Assembly (NCBI RefSeq): GCF_051020955.1
Contig: NW_027476281.1
Span: 124,001 to 188,000, forward strand
Direction of reading: 5' to 3'
Source of the DNA: Megalopta genalis
Lineage: Eukaryota; Arthropoda; Insecta; Hymenoptera; Halictidae
DNA length: 64,000 nt
Below are positions 38,931-53,305 of the stretch, in pieces. A model generated the notes under the pieces. The model did no database searches and had not been told where the DNA came from. It worked only from the letters and a program-made list of their open reading frames with translations. Position 1 is the stretch's first letter. Each line of letters starts with the position of its first letter. A program made the position numbers and the translations under genes.

Positions 38931-40316
38931 ATCGCTAGTATTTGAAGTTAAATCATTTGTTTTACATGGATTTGAAGCTAATCCTTCTACTTCGTATTCC
39001 TTTGAAGCTAAGTCATGTGTATCGCATGGATTTGAAGCTAACTCGCTTGTTTCGCTTCCAGTTAATGCTAAATCATTTATATCGCTGGTATTTGAAGCTA
39101 AATCATTTGTTTCGCATTTATTTGAAGCTAATCTTTCTTCTCGGCATTGATTTGAAGCTAAATTATTTGTTTCGCCCGGATTTGAAGCTAACTCGCCTGT
39201 TTCGCTCCCAATTGGAGCTAAGTCATTTAAATCGCAAGTATTTGAAGCTAAATCATTTGGTTCGCATGGATTTGAAGCTAACTCGCATGTTTCGCTTCCA
39301 GTTGGAGCTAAATCATTTATATCGCTGGTATTTGAAGCTAAATCATTTGTTTCGCATTTATTTGAAGCTAATCTTTCTTCTCCGCATTGATTTGAAGCTA
39401 AATTATTTGTTTCGCCCGGATTTGAAGCTAACTCGCCTGTTTCGCTCCCAATTGGAGCTAAGTCATTTAAATCGCAAGTATTTGAAGCTAAATCATTTGT
39501 TTCGCATGGATGAGAAGCTAACTCGCTTGATTCGCATCTAGTTGAAGTTAAATCATTTATATCGCAAGTATTTGAAGCTAAATCATTTGTTTCGCATGGA
39601 TTAGAATCTAACTCGCTTGTTTCGCTTCCAGTTGAAGCTATATCATTTATATCGCTAGTATTTGAAACTAAATCATTTGTTTCGCATGGATTTGAAGCTA
39701 AACCTTCTACTTCGCATTGATTTGATCCTAAGTCATGTGTTTCGAATGAATGTGAAGCTAACTCGTTTGTATCGCATGCATGTGAAGCTATATCGTTTAT
39801 ATCGCAAGTATTTGAAGCTAAATCTATCGTTTCGCATGAATTAGAAGCTAACTCGCTTGTTTCGCTTCCAGTTGAAGCTAAATCATTTATATCGCAAGTA
39901 TTTGAAGCTAAATCATTTATTTCGCATGCATTTGAAGCTAAATCTTCTACTTCGCATTGATTTGAAGATAAATCATGTGTTTCGCATGGATTTGAATCTA
40001 ACTCGATTGTTTCGCATGCAGTTGATGCTAAATCATTTATATCGCAAGTATTTGAAGCTAAATCATTTGTTTCGAATGGATTTGAAGCTAAACATTCTTC
40101 TTCGCATTGATTTGAAGCTAAATCATGTGTTTCGAATGAATGTGAAGCTAACTCGTTTGTTTGGCATGCATTTGAAGCTATATCGTTTATATCGCAAGTA
40201 TTTGAAGCTAAATCTTTTTTTTCGCTTGGATTAGATGCTAACTCGCTTGTATCGCTTCCAATTGAAGCTAAATCATTTATATCGCAAGTATTTGAAGCTA
40301 AATCATTTTTTCGCAT
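38919..40316 (-). other. Open frame of 465 codons, minus strand; doubtful gene
   Basis: The apparent ATG start lies exactly on the amplified 1-bp deletion cattttttcgcatgg (MRKNDLASN), and the end is the amplified stop gaagcttaatc near 38,917. Both boundaries are therefore repeat variants found in many other copies, not features of one gene. Related frames with the same two boundaries lie at 27,264-28,151, 31,191-32,318 and 36,674-37,201. Confidence 0.18.
38930..40300. repeat. Block with a 240-bp internal tandem duplication
   Basis: Bases of about 39,087-39,250 recur at about 39,327-39,490, an offset of 240 bp or eight monomers. Both carry the tttatttgaagctaatc and cgcccgg variants. The first copy reads tcggcattg where the second reads tccgcattg. 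A close relative of the block lies at 60,825-62,050, where the array of the right end switches to this family. Confidence 0.75.
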
Positions 40317-43300
40317 GGATTTGAAGCTAAACCTTCTACTTCGCGTTGCTTTGTAGATAAATCATGTGTTTCGCATGGATTTGAATCTAACTCGAATGTT
40401 TCGCATGCAGTTGAAGCTAAATCATTTATAACGCAAGTATTTGAAGCTAAATCATTTATTTCGCATGCATTTGAAGCTAAATCTTCTACTTCGTATTGAT
40501 TTGAAGATAAATCATGTGTTTCGCATGGATTTGAATCTAACTCGATTGTTTCGCATGCAGTTGATGCTAAATCATTTATATCGCTAGTACTTGAAGGTAA
40601 ATCATTTGTTTCGCATGGATTTGAAGCTAAACCTTCTACTTCGCATGGATTTGAAGATAAATCATGTGTTTCGAATGACTGTGAAGCTAACTCGTTTGTT
40701 TCGCATGCATTTGAAGCTATAACGTTTATATCGCAAGTATTTGAAGCTAAATCATTTGTTTCGCATGGATTTGAAGCTAAAACTTCTACTCGGCATTGAT
40801 TTAAATCTAAATCTCGTTTTTCGCATTGATTTGAATCTAGCTTGTTTGTTTCGTATGCAGTTGAATCTAAATCAATTATATGGCAAGTATTTGAAGCAAA
40901 ATCATTTGATTCGCATGGATTTGAAGCTAAACCTTCTACTTCGCATTGATTTGAAGATAAATCATGTGTTTCGCATGGATTTGAATCTAACTCGATTGTT
41001 TCGCATGCAGTTGAATCTAAATCATTTATATCGCAAGTATTTGAAGCTAAATCACTTGTTTCGCATGCATTAGAAGCTAACTCGCTTGTTTCGCTCCCAG
41101 TTGAAGCTATATCATTCATATCGCTAGTATTTGAAGCTAAATCATTTGTTTCGCATGGATTTAAGGCTAATCCTTCTTCTTCGCATTGATTTGATGCTAA
41201 ATCATGTGTTTCGCATGGATTTGAATCTAACTCGAATGTTTCGCATGCAGTTGAAGCTAAATCATTTATATCGCAAGTATTTGAAGCTAAATCATTTATT
41301 TCGCATGCATTTGAAGCTAAATCTTCTACTTCGCATTGATTTGAATATAAATCATGTGTTTCGCATGGATTTGAATCTAACTCGATTGTTTCGCATGCAG
41401 TTGATGCTAAATCATTTATATCGCAAGTATTTGAAGCTAAATCATTTTTTCGCATGGATTTGAAGCTAAACCTTCTACTTCGCGTTGCTTTGTAGATAAA
41501 TCATGTGTTTCGCATGGATTTGAATCTAACTCGAATGTTTCGCATGCAGTTGAAGCTAAATCATTTATAACGCAAGTATTTGAAGCTAAATCATTTATTT
41601 CGCATGCATTTGAAGGTAAATCTTCTACTTCGTATTGATTTGAAGATAAATCATGTGTTTCGCATGGATTTGAATCTAACTCGATTGTTTCGCATGCAGT
41701 TGATGCTAAATCATTTATATCGCAAGTATTTGAAGCTAAATCATTTGTTTCGCATCGTTTTGAAGTTAAACCTTCTACTTAGCATTGATTTGAACCTAAG
41801 TCATGTGTTTCGAATGAATGTGAAGCTAACTCGTTTGTATCGCATGCATTTGAAGCTATATCGTTTATATCGCAAGTATTTGATGCTATATCATTTGTTT
41901 CGAATGGATTTGTAGCTAAAACTTCTACTCCGCATTGATTTAAATCTAAATCTCGTTTTTCGCATGGATTTTAATCTAACTTGTTTGTTTCTCATGCAGT
42001 TGAATCTAAATCATTTATATCGCAAGTATTTGAAGTAAAATAATTTGTTTCGCTTGGATTTGAAGCTAAACCTTCTTCATCGCATTGATTTGAAGCTAAA
42101 TCATGTGTTACGAATGAATGTGAATCTAACTTGTTTGTTTCGCATGCAATTGAATCTGAATCATTTATATCGCAATTATTTGAATCTAAATCATTTGTTT
42201 CGCATGGATTTGAAGCTAAAACTTCTACTCGGCATTGATTTGTATCTAAATCTCGTGTTTTGCATGGATTTGAATCTAACTTGTTTGTTTCGCATGCAGT
42301 TGAATCTAAATCATTTATATCGCAAGTATTTGAAGCTAAATCACTTGTTTCGCATGGATTAGTAGCTAACTCGCTTGTTTCGCTCCCAGTTGAAGCTATA
42401 TCATTCATATCGCTAGTATTTGAAGCTAAATCATTTGTTTCGCATGGATTTAAGGCTAATCCTTCTTCTTCGCATTGATTTGATGCTAAATCATGTGTTT
42501 CGCATGGATTTGAATCTAACTCGAATGTTTCGCATGCAGTTGAAGCTAAATCATTTATATCGCAAGTATTTGAAGCTAAATCATTTATTTCGCATGCATT
42601 TGAAGCTAAATCTTCTACTTCGCATTGATTTGAAGATAAATCATGTGTTTCGCATGGATTTGAATCTAACTCGATTGTTTCGCATGCAGTTGATGCTAAA
42701 TCATTTATATCGCAAGTATTTGAAGCTAAATCATTTGTTTCGAATGGATTTGAAGCTAAACCTTCTTCTTCGCATTGATTTGAAGCTAAATCATGTGTTT
42801 CGAATGAATGTGAAGCTAACTCGTTTGTTTGGCATGCATTTGAAGCTATATCGTTTATATCGCAAGTATTTGAAGCTAAATCTTTTTTTTCGCATGGATT
42901 AGAAGCTAACTCGCTTGTATCGCTTCCAATTGAAGCTAAATCATTTATATCGCAAGTATTTGAAGCTAAATCATTTTTTCGCATGGATTTGAAGCTAAAC
43001 CTTCTACTTCGCGTTGCTTTGTAGATAAATCATGTGTTTCGCATGGATTTGAATCTAACTCGAATGTTTCGCATGCAGTTGAAGCTAAATCATTTATAAC
43101 GCAAGTATTTGAAGCTAAATCATTTATTTCGCATGCATTTGAAGCTAAATCTTCTACTTCGTATTGATTTGAAGATAAATCATGTGTTTCGCATGGATTT
43201 GAATCTAACTCGATTGTTTCGCATGCAGTTGATGCTAAATCATTTATATCGCAAGTATTTGAAGCTAAATCATTTGTTTCGAATGGATTTGGAGCTAACC

Positions 43301-44590
43301 TTCTACTTCGCGTTGCTTTGAAGATAAATCATGTGTTTCGCATGGATTTGAAGCTAACTCGCTTGTTCCACTTCCAGTTGAATCTAAATCATTTATATCG
43401 CAAGTATTTGATCTAAATCTTTTTTTTCGCATGGATTAGAAGCTAACTCGCTCGTTTCGCTTCCAGATGAAGCTAAATCATTTATATCGCTAGTACTTGA
43501 AGGTAAATCATTTGTTTCGCATGGATTTGAAGCTAAACCTTCTACTTCGCATGGATTTGAAGATAAATCATGTGTTTCGAATGACTGTGAAGCTAACTCG
43601 TTTGTTTCGCATGCATTTGAAGCTATAACGTTTATATCGCAAGTATTTGAAGCTAAATCATTTGTTTCGCATGGATTTGAAGCTAAAACTTCTACTCGGC
43701 ATTGATTTAAATCTAAATCTCGTTTTTCGCATTGATTTGAATCTAGCTTGTTTGTTTCGTATGCAGTTGAATCTAAATCAATTATATGGCAAGTATTTGA
43801 AGCAAAATCATTTGTTTCTCATGGATTTGAAGCTAAACCTTCTACATCGCGTTGCTTTGAAGATAAATCATGTGTTTCGCATGGATTTGAATCTAACTCG
43901 ATTGTTTCTCATGCAGTTGAAGCTAAATCATTTATATTGCAAGTATTTGAAGCTAAATCATTTGTTTCGCATCGTTTTGAATTTAACCTTCTACTTAGCA
44001 TTGATTTGAACCTAAGTCATGTGTTTCGAATGAATGTGAAGCTAAGTCGTTTGTATCGCATGCATTTGAAGCTATATCGTTTATATCGCAAGTATTTGAA
44101 GTAAAATAATTTGTTTCGCTTGGATTTGAAGCTAAACCTTCTTCATCGCATTGATTTGAAGCTAAATCATGTGTTACGAATGAATGTGAAGCTAACTCGT
44201 TTGTTCCGCATGCATTTGAAGCTATATCGTTTATATCGCAAGTATTTGAAGCTAGATCATTCGTTTCGCATGGATTAGAAGCTAACTCGCTTGTTTCGCT
44301 TCCAGTTGAAGCTTAATCATTTATATCGCTAGTATTTGAAGTTAAATCATTTGTTTTACATGGATTTGAAGCTAAACCTTCTACTTCGTATTCCTTTGAA
44401 GAGAAATCATGTGTTTCGCATGGATTTGAAGCTAACTCGCTTGTTTCGCTTCCAGTTAATGCTAAATCATTTATATCGCAAGTATTTGAAGCTAAATCAT
44501 TTGTTTCGCATGGATGAGAAGCTAACTCGCTTGATTCGCATCTAGTTGAAGTTAAATCATTTATATCGCAAGTATTTGAAGCTAAATCAT
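40300..44590. repeat. Mosaic of three related blocks
   Basis: The frameshifted form cattttttcgcatgg marks three block starts at about 40,307, 41,447 and 42,974. Bases 41,037-41,440 match 42,326-42,730 (offset 1,289 bp), and about 41,440-41,750 match about 42,970-43,280 (offset 1,529 bp). Bases 43,400-44,100 return to the family seen at 28,280 and 33,765. No sequence outside the repeat is present. Confidence 0.72.
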
Positions 44591-45290
44591 TTGTTTCCTA
44601 TGGATTTGAAGCTAAACCACCTACTTCGCATTGATTGGAAGCTATAGCATATGATTCGCATGCATTTGACGCTAAACCTTCTATTCTGCATTGATTTGAA
44701 GCTAAATCATGTGGTTTGCATGGATTCGAAGCTAACTCGTTTGTTTCGCGTCCAGTTGAATATTAATCATTTATATCTCAAGTATTTGAAGCTAAATTAT
44801 TTGGTTCGCATGGATATGAAGCTAAACGTTCTACTCCGCATTGATTTGAAGCTAAGTCATGTGTATCGCATGGATTTGAAGCTTACTCAACGGTTTCGCA
44901 TGCATTTGAAGCTATATTATTTATATGACATGTATTTGAACCTCAATCATTTCTTTCGCATGGATTTCAAGCTAAACCTTCTACTCCGCATTGATTTGAA
45001 GCTATATCATGTGTTTCGTATGCAGTTAAAGCTAAACCTTCTACTCCGCATTGATTTGAAGCTAAATTATTTGTTTCGCACGGATTTGAAGCTAACTCGA
45101 CTGTTTCGCTCCCAAGGGGAGCTAAGTCATTTATATCGCAAGTATTTGAAGCTAAATCATTTGTTTCGCATGGATTTTAAGCTAAACTTTCTTCTCCGCA
45201 TTGATTTGAAGCTAAATCATGCATTTCGCATGTATTTGAAGCTAACTCGATTGTTTCGCTTCCAGTTGAAGCTATATCATTCATATCGCT
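44590..45290. repeat. Diverged island of the array
   Basis: About 23 monomers here carry many private changes not seen elsewhere, for example ccacctacttcg, agcatatgattcgc, tatgacatg and cccaagggg. The 30-bp spacing is kept, but class identity is blurred and some class order is lost. It is flanked on both sides by homogeneous blocks. It looks like an old piece of the array that missed the recent rounds of homogenisation. Confidence 0.72.
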
Positions 45291-46908
45291 AGTATTTGAA
45301 GCTAAATCATTTGTTTCGCATGGATTTGAAGCTGAACCATCTACTAGGCATTGAGTTGAAGCTAAATCATGTGTTTCGAATGACTGTGAAGCTAACTCGT
45401 TTGTATCGCATGCTTTTGAAGCTATATCGTTTATATCGCAAGTATTTGAAACTAAATCATTTGTTTCGCATGGATTAGAATCTAACTCGCTTGTTTCGCT
45501 TCCAGTTGAAGCTATATCATTTATATCGCTAGTATTTGAAACTAAATCATTTGTTTCGCATGGATTTGAAGCTAAACCTTCTACTTCGCATTGATTTGAT
45601 CCTAAGTCATGTGTTTCGAATGAATGTGAAGCTAACTCGTTTGAATCGCATGCATGTGAAGCTATATCGTTTATATCGCAAGTATTTGAAGCTAAATCAT
45701 TCGTTTCGCATGGATTAGAAGCTAACTCGCTTGTTTCGCTTCCAGTTGAAGCTTAATCATTTATATCGCTAGTATTTGAAGTTAAATCATTTTTTTTACG
45801 TGGATTTGAAGCTAAACCTTCTACTTCGTGTTCCTTTGAAGACAAATCATGTGTTTCGCATGGATTTGAAGCTAACTCGCTTGTTTCGCTTCCAGTTGAA
45901 GCTATATCATTCATATCGCTAGTATTTGAAGCTGAATCATTTGTTTCGCATGGATTTGAAGCTGAACCATCTACTAGGCATTGAGTTGAAGCTAAATCAT
46001 GTGTTTCGAATGACTGTGAAGCTAACTCGTTTGTTTCGCTTGCGCTTGAAGCTATATCGTTTATATCGCAAGTATTTGAAGCTAAATCACTTGTTTCGCA
46101 TGGATTAGAAGCTAACTCGCTTGTTTCGCTCCCAGTTGAAGCTATATCATTCATATCGCTAGTATTTGAAGCTAAATCATTTGTTTCGCATGGATTTAAA
46201 GCTAAACCTTCTTCTTCGCATTGATTTGATGCTAAATCATGTGTTTCGCATGGATTTGAATCTAACTCGAATGTTTCGCATGCAGTTGAAGCTAAATCAT
46301 TTATATCGCAAGTATTTGAAGCTAAATCATTTATTTCGCATGGATTTGAAGCTAAACCTTCTTCTTCGCATTGATTTGAAGCTAAATCATGTGTTTCGAA
46401 TGAATGTGAAGCTAACTCGTTTGTTTGGCATGCATTTGAAGCTATATCGTTTATATCGCAAGTATTTGATGCTAAATCATTTGTTTCGAATGGATTTGTA
46501 GCTAAAACTTCTACTCCGCATTGATTTAAATCTAAATCTCGTTTTTCGCATGGATTTGAATCTAACTTGTTTGTTTCGCATGCAGTTGAATCTGAATCAT
46601 TTATATCGCAATTATTTGAATCTAAATCATTTGTTTCGCATGGATTTGAAGCTAAAACTTCTACTCGGCATTGATTTGTATCTAAATCTCGTGTTTTGCA
46701 TGGATTTGAATCTAACTTGTTTGTTTCGCATGCAGTTGAATCTAAATCATTTATATCGCAAGTATTTGAAGCTAAATCATTTGTTTCGCATGGATTTGAA
46801 GCTAAACCTTCTACTTCGCATTGATTTGAACCTAAGTCATGTGTTTCGAATGAATGTGAAGATAACTCGTTTGTCTCGCATGCATTTGAAGCTATATCGT
46901 TTATAACG

Positions 46909-48710
46909 CAAGTATTTGTAAGCAAAATCACTTGTTTCGCTTGGATTTGAAGCTCAATCTTCTACTTCGCATTGATTTGAAGCTAAATCATGTGTTTCGA
47001 ATGCACGTGAATCTAAGTTGTTTGTTTCGCATGCATTTGAATCTAAATCATTTATATCGCAAGTATTTGAAGCTAAATCATTTGTTTCGCATAGATTTGA
47101 AACCAAAGCTTTAACCTCGCATTGATTTGAACCTAAATCATGTGTTTCGCATGAATATGAAGCTAACTCTTTTGTCTCGCTTCCACTTGAAGCTAAATCA
47201 TTTATATCGCAAGTATTTGAAGCTAAATCATTTGTTTCGCATGGATTTGAAGCTAAACCTTCTACTTCGTATTCATTTGAAGACAAATCATGTGTTTCGG
47301 ATGGATTTGAAGCTAACTCGTTTGTTTCGCATGCATTTGAATCAATATCGTTTATATCGCAAGTATTTGAAGGTAATTCATTTGTTTCGCATGGATTTGA
47401 AGCTAAAACTTCTACTCGGCAGTGATTTGAATCTAAATCTCGTGTCTTGCATGGATTTGAATCTAACTTGTTTGTTTCGCATGCAGTTGAATCTAAATCA
47501 TTTATATTGCAAGTATTTGAAGCAAAATCATTTGTTTCTCTTGGATTTGAAGCTAAACCTTCTTCTTCGCATGGATTTGAAGCTAAACCTTCTACTTCGC
47601 GTTGCTGTGAAGCTAAATCATTTGTTTCGCATGGATTTGTAGCTAAAAATACTACTCCGCATTGATTTAAATCAAAATCTCATTTTTCGCATGGATTTGA
47701 ATCTAACTTGTTTGTTTCGCATGCAGTTGAATCTAAATCATTTATATCGCAAGTATTTGAAGTAAAATAATTTGTTTCGCTTGGATTTGAAGCCAAACCT
47801 TCTTCTTCGCATTGAGTTGAAGCTAAATCATGTGTTACGAATGAATGTGAAGCTAACTCGTTTGTTCCGCATGCATGTGAAGCTATATCGTTTATATCGC
47901 AAGTATTTGAAGCTAAATCATTCGTTTCGCATGGATTAGAAGCTAACTCGCTTGATTCGCTTCCAGTTGAAGCTAAATCATTTATATCGATAGTATTTGA
48001 AGCTAAATCGTTTGTTTCGCATGGATTTGAAGCTAAACCTTCTACTTCGCATTGATTTGAAGCTAAATCATGTGTTTCGAATGACTGTGAACCTAACTCG
48101 TTTGTTTCGCACGCATTTGAAGCTATATCGTTTATATCGTAAATACTTGAAGATAAATCATTTGTTTCGCATGGATTACTAGCTAACTCGCTTGTTTCGC
48201 TTCCAGTTGAAGCTAAATCGTTTATAACGCTGGTATTTGAAGCTAAATCATTTGTTTCGCATGGATTTGAATCTAAACCTTCTACTTCGCATTGTTTTGA
48301 ACCTAAGTCATGTGATTCGAATGAATGTGAAGATAACTCGTTTGTATCGCATGCATTTGAAGCTACATCGTTTATATCGCAAGTATTTGTAAGCAAAATC
48401 ATTTGTTTTGCTTGGATTTGAAGCTCAATCTTCTACTTCGCATTGATTTGAAGCTAAATCATGTGTTTCGAATGCATGTGAATCTAAGTTGTTTGTTTCG
48501 CATGCATTTGAATCTAAATCATTTATATCGCAAGTATTTGAAGCTAAATCATTTGTTTCGCATAGATTTGAAACCAAAGCTTTAACCTCGCATTGATTTG
48601 AACCTAAATCATGTGTTTCGCATGAATATGAAGCTAACTCTTTTGTCTCGCTTCCAGTTCAAGCTAAATCATTTATATCGCAAGTATTTGAAGCTAAATC
48701 ATTTGTTTCG
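46909..48710. repeat. About 310-bp segment duplicated at a 1,471-bp offset
   Basis: Bases of about 46,909-47,215 match about 48,380-48,690. Both have the 1-bp insertion in atttgtaagcaaaatc, the gaagctcaatc variant and the rare class 2 form accaaagctttaacc (47,102 and 48,573). The sequence between them is ordinary array. Confidence 0.78.
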
Positions 48711-50432
48711 CATGGATTTGAAGCTAAACCTTCTACGTCGCATTGATTTGAAGCTAAATCATGTGTTTCGAATGACTGTGAAGCTAACTCGTTTGTTTCG
48801 CATGCATTTGAATCAATATCGTTTATACCGCAAGTATTTGTAGCTAAATCATTTGTTTCGCATGGATGAGAAGCTAACTCGCTTGATTCGCTTCCAGTTG
48901 AAGCTAAATCATTTATATCGCAAGTATTTGAACCTGTATCATTTGTTTCGCATGGATTTGAAGCTAAACCTTCTACTCCGCATTGATTAGAAATTATATC
49001 ATGTGTTTCGCATGGTTTAGAAGCTAACTCGCTTGTTTCGCTTCCAGTTGAAGCTAAATGATTTATATCGCTGGTATTTGAAGCTAAATCATTTGTTTCG
49101 CATGGATTTTAAGCTAAACTTTCTTCTCCGCATTGATTTGAAGCTTAATCATGCATTTCGCATGTATTTGAAGCTAACTCGATTGTTTCGCTTCCAGTTG
49201 AAGCTATATCATTCATATCGCTAGTATTTGAAGCTAAATCATTTGTTTCGCATGGATTTGTAGCTGAACCATCTACTAGGCATTGAGTTGAAGCTAAATC
49301 ATGTGTTTCGAATGACTGTGAAGCTAACTCGTTTTTATCGCATGCTTTTGAAGCTATATCGTTTATATCGCAAGTATTTGAAACTAAATCATTTGTTTCG
49401 CATGGATTAGAATCTAACTCGCTTGTTTCGCTTCCAGTTGAAGCTATATCATTTATATCGCTAGTATTTGAAACTAAATCATTTGTTTCGCATGGATTTG
49501 AAGCTAAACCTTCTACTTCGCATTGATTTGATCCTAAGTCATGTGTTTCGAATGAATGTGAAGCTAACTCGTTTGTATCGCATGCATGTGAAGCTATATC
49601 GTTTATATCGCAAGTATTTGAAGCTAAATCATTCGTTTCGCATGGATTAGAAGCTAACTCGCTTGTTTCGCTTCCAGTTGAAGCTTAATCATTTATATCG
49701 CTAGTATTTGAAGTTAAATCATTTTTTTACATTGATTTGAAGCTAAACCTTCTACTTCGTGTTCCTTTGAAGACAAATCATGTGTTTCGCATGGATTTGA
49801 AGCTAACTCGCTTGTTTCGCGTCCAGTTGGAGCTATATCATTCATATCGCTAGTATTTGAAGCTGAATCATTTGTTTCGCATGGATTTGAAGCTGAACCA
49901 TATACTAGGCATTGAGTTGAAGCTAAATCATGTGTTTCGAATGACTGTGCAGCTAACTCGTTTGTTTCGCTTGCGTTTGAAGCTATATCGTTTATATCGC
50001 AAGTATTTGAAGCTAAATCACTTGTTTCGCATGGATTAGAAGCTAACTCGCTTGTTTCGCTCCCAGTTGAAGCTATATCATTCATATCGCTAGTATTTGA
50101 AGCTAAATCATTTGTTTCGCATGGATTTGAAGCTAAACCTTCTTCTTCGCATTGATTTGATGCTAAATCATGTGTTTCGCATGGATTTGAATCTAACTCG
50201 AATGTTTCGCATGCAGTTGAAGCTAAATCATTTATATCGCAAGTATTTGAAGCTAAATCATTTATTTCGCATGCATTTGAAGCTAAATCTTCTACATCGC
50301 ATTGATTTGAAGATAAATCATGTGTTTCGCATGGATTTGAATCTAACTCGATTGTTTCGCATGCAGTTGATGCTAAATCATTTATATCGCAAGTATTTGA
50401 AGCTAAATCATTTGTTTCGAATGGATTTGGAG

Positions 50433-53305
50433 CTAACCTTCTACTTCGCGTTGCTTTGAAGATAAATCATGTGTTTCGCATGGATTTGAAGCTAACTCGC
50501 TTGTTCCACTTCCAGTTGAATCTAAATCATTTATATCGCAAGTATTTGAAGCTAAATCGTTTGTTTCGCATGGATTTGAAGCTATACCTTCTACTTCGCA
50601 TTGATTTGAAGCTAAATCATGTGTTTCGAATGACTGTGAACCTAACTCGTTTGTTTCGCACGCATTTGAAGCTATATCGTTTATATCGTAAATACTTGAA
50701 GATAAATCATTTGTTTCGCATGGATTACAAGCTAACTCGCTTGTTTCGCTTCCAGTTGAAGCTAAATCGTTTATAACGCTGGTATTTGAAGCTAAATCAT
50801 TTGTTTCGCATGGATTAGAAGCTAACTCGCTTGTATCGCTTCCAATTGAAGCTAAATCATTTATAACGCAAGTATTTGAAGCTAAATCATTTATTTCGCA
50901 TGCATTTGAAGCTATGTCGTTTATATCGCAAGTATTTGAAGCTAAATCATTCGTTTCGCATGGATTTGAAGCTAACTCGCATGTTTCGCTTCCAGTTGGA
51001 GCTAAATCATTTATATCGCTGGTATTTGAAGCTAAATCATTTTTTCGCATGGATTTGAAGCTAAACCTTCTACTTCGCGTTGCTTTGTAGATAAATCATG
51101 TGTTTCGCATGGATTTGAATCTAACTCGAATGTTTCGCATGCAGTTGAAGCTAAATCATTTATAACGCAAGTATTTGAAGCTAAATCATTTATTTCGCAT
51201 GCATTTGAAGCTAAATCTTCTACTTCGTATTGATTTGAAGATAAATCATGTGTTTCGCATGGATTTGAATCTAACTCGATTGTTTCGCATGCAGTTGATG
51301 CTAAATCATTTATATCGCAAGTATTTGAAGCTAAATCATTTGTTTCGAATGGATTTGGAGCTAACCTTCTACTTCGCGTTGCTTTGAAGATAAATCATGT
51401 GTTTCGCATGGATTTGAAGCTAACTCGCTTGTTCCACTTCCAGTTGAATCTAAATCATTTATATCGCAAGTATTTGATCTAAATCTTTTTTTTCGTATGG
51501 ATTAGAAGCTAACTCTCTCGTTTCGCTTCCAGATGATGCTAAATCATTTATATCGCTAGTACTTGAAGGTAAATCATTTGTTTCGCATGGATTTGAAGCT
51601 AAACCTTCTACTTCGCATGGATTTGAAGATAAATCATGTGTTTCGAATGACTGTGAAGCTAACTCGTTTGTTTCGCATGCATTTGAAGCTATAACGTTTA
51701 TATCGCAAGTATTTGAAGCTAAATCATTTGTTTCGCATGGATTAGAAGCTAACTCGCTTGTTTCGCTCCCAGTTGAAGCTATATCATTCATATCGCTAGT
51801 ATTTGAAGCTAAATCATTTGTTTCGCATGGATTTAAGGCTAATCCTTCTTCTTCGCATTGATTTGATGCTAAATCATGTGTTTCGCATGGAGTTCAATCT
51901 AACTCGAATGTTTCGCATGCAGTTGAAGCTAAATCATTTATATCGCAAGTATTTGAAGCTAAATCATTTGTTTCGAATGGATTTGAAGCTAAACCTTCTT
52001 CTTCGCATTGATTTGAAGCTAAATCATGTGTTTCGAATGAATGTGAAGCTAACTCGTTTGTTTGGCATGCATTTGAAGCTATATCGTTTATATCGCAAGT
52101 ATTTGAAGCTAAATCTTTTTTTTCGCATGGATTAGAAGCTAACTCGCTTGTATCGCTTCCAATTGAAGCTAAATCATTTATAACGCAAGTATTTGAAGCT
52201 AAATCATTTATTTCGCATGCATTTGAAGCTATGTCGTTTATATCGCAAGTATTTGAAGCTAAATCATTCGTTTCGCATGGATTTGAAGCTAACTCGCATG
52301 TTTCGCTTCCAGTTGGAGCTAAATCATTTATATCGCTGGTATTTGAAGCTAAATCATTTTTTCGCATGGATTTGAAGCTAAACCTTCTACTTCGCGTTGC
52401 TTTGTAGATAAATCATGTGTTTCGCATGGATTTGAATCTAACTCGAATGTTTCGCATGCAGTTGAAGCTAAATCATTTATAACGCAAGTATTTGAAGCTA
52501 AATCATTTATTTCGCATGCATTTGAAGCTAAATCTTCTACTTCGTATTGATTTGAAGATAAATCATGTGTTTCGCATGGATTTGAATCTAACTCGATTGT
52601 TTCGCATGCAGTTGATGCTAAATCATTTATATCGCAAGTATTTGAAGCTAAATCATTTGTTTCGAATGGATTTGGAGCTAACCTTCTACTTCGCGTTGCT
52701 TTGAAGATAAATCATGCGTTTCGCATGGATTTGAAGCTAACTCGCTTGTTCCACTTCCAGTTGAATCTAAATCATTTATATCGCAAGTATTTGATCTAAA
52801 TCTTTTTTTTCGCATGGATTAGAAGCTAACTCGCTCGTTTCGCTTCCAGATGATGCTAAATCATTTATATCGCTAGTACTTGAAGGTAAATCATTTGTTT
52901 CGCATGGATTTGAAGCTAAACCTTCTACTTCGCATTGATTTGATCCTAATTCATGTGTTTCGAATGAATGTGAAGCTAACTCGTTTGTATCGCATGCATG
53001 TGAAGCTATATCGTTTATATCGCAAGTATTTGAAGCTAAATCATTCGTTTCGCATGGATTAGAAGCTAACTCGCTTGTTTCGCTTCCAGTTGAAGCTTAA
53101 TCATTTATATCGCAAGTATTTGAAGCTAAATCATTTATTTCGCATGCATTTGAAGCTAAATCTTCTACTTCGCATTGATTTGAAGATAAATCATGTGTTT
53201 CGCATGGATTTGAATCTAACTCGATTGTTTCGCATGCAGTTGATGCTAAATCATTTATATCGCAAGTATTTGAAGCTAAATCATTTGTTTCGAATGGATT
53301 TGGAG
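50433..53305. repeat. 2,873-bp super-repeat, copy 1
   Basis: This is the first full copy of the unit that fills the right end. Equivalent anchor points lie at 50,433, 53,306, 57,106, 59,979 and 62,406. The unit holds several 1-bp deletions that serve as markers: ggagctaacc, cattttttcg (two per unit) and tttgatctaaat. Copies look almost identical over kilobases, unlike the left half of the window. Confidence 0.85.

Noticed and set aside
44590..45290. Inserted transposable element in the diverged island
   Set aside because: The 30-bp period and the gaagcta and tcg cores continue throughout. No terminal repeats, target duplications or transposase-like frames are seen.
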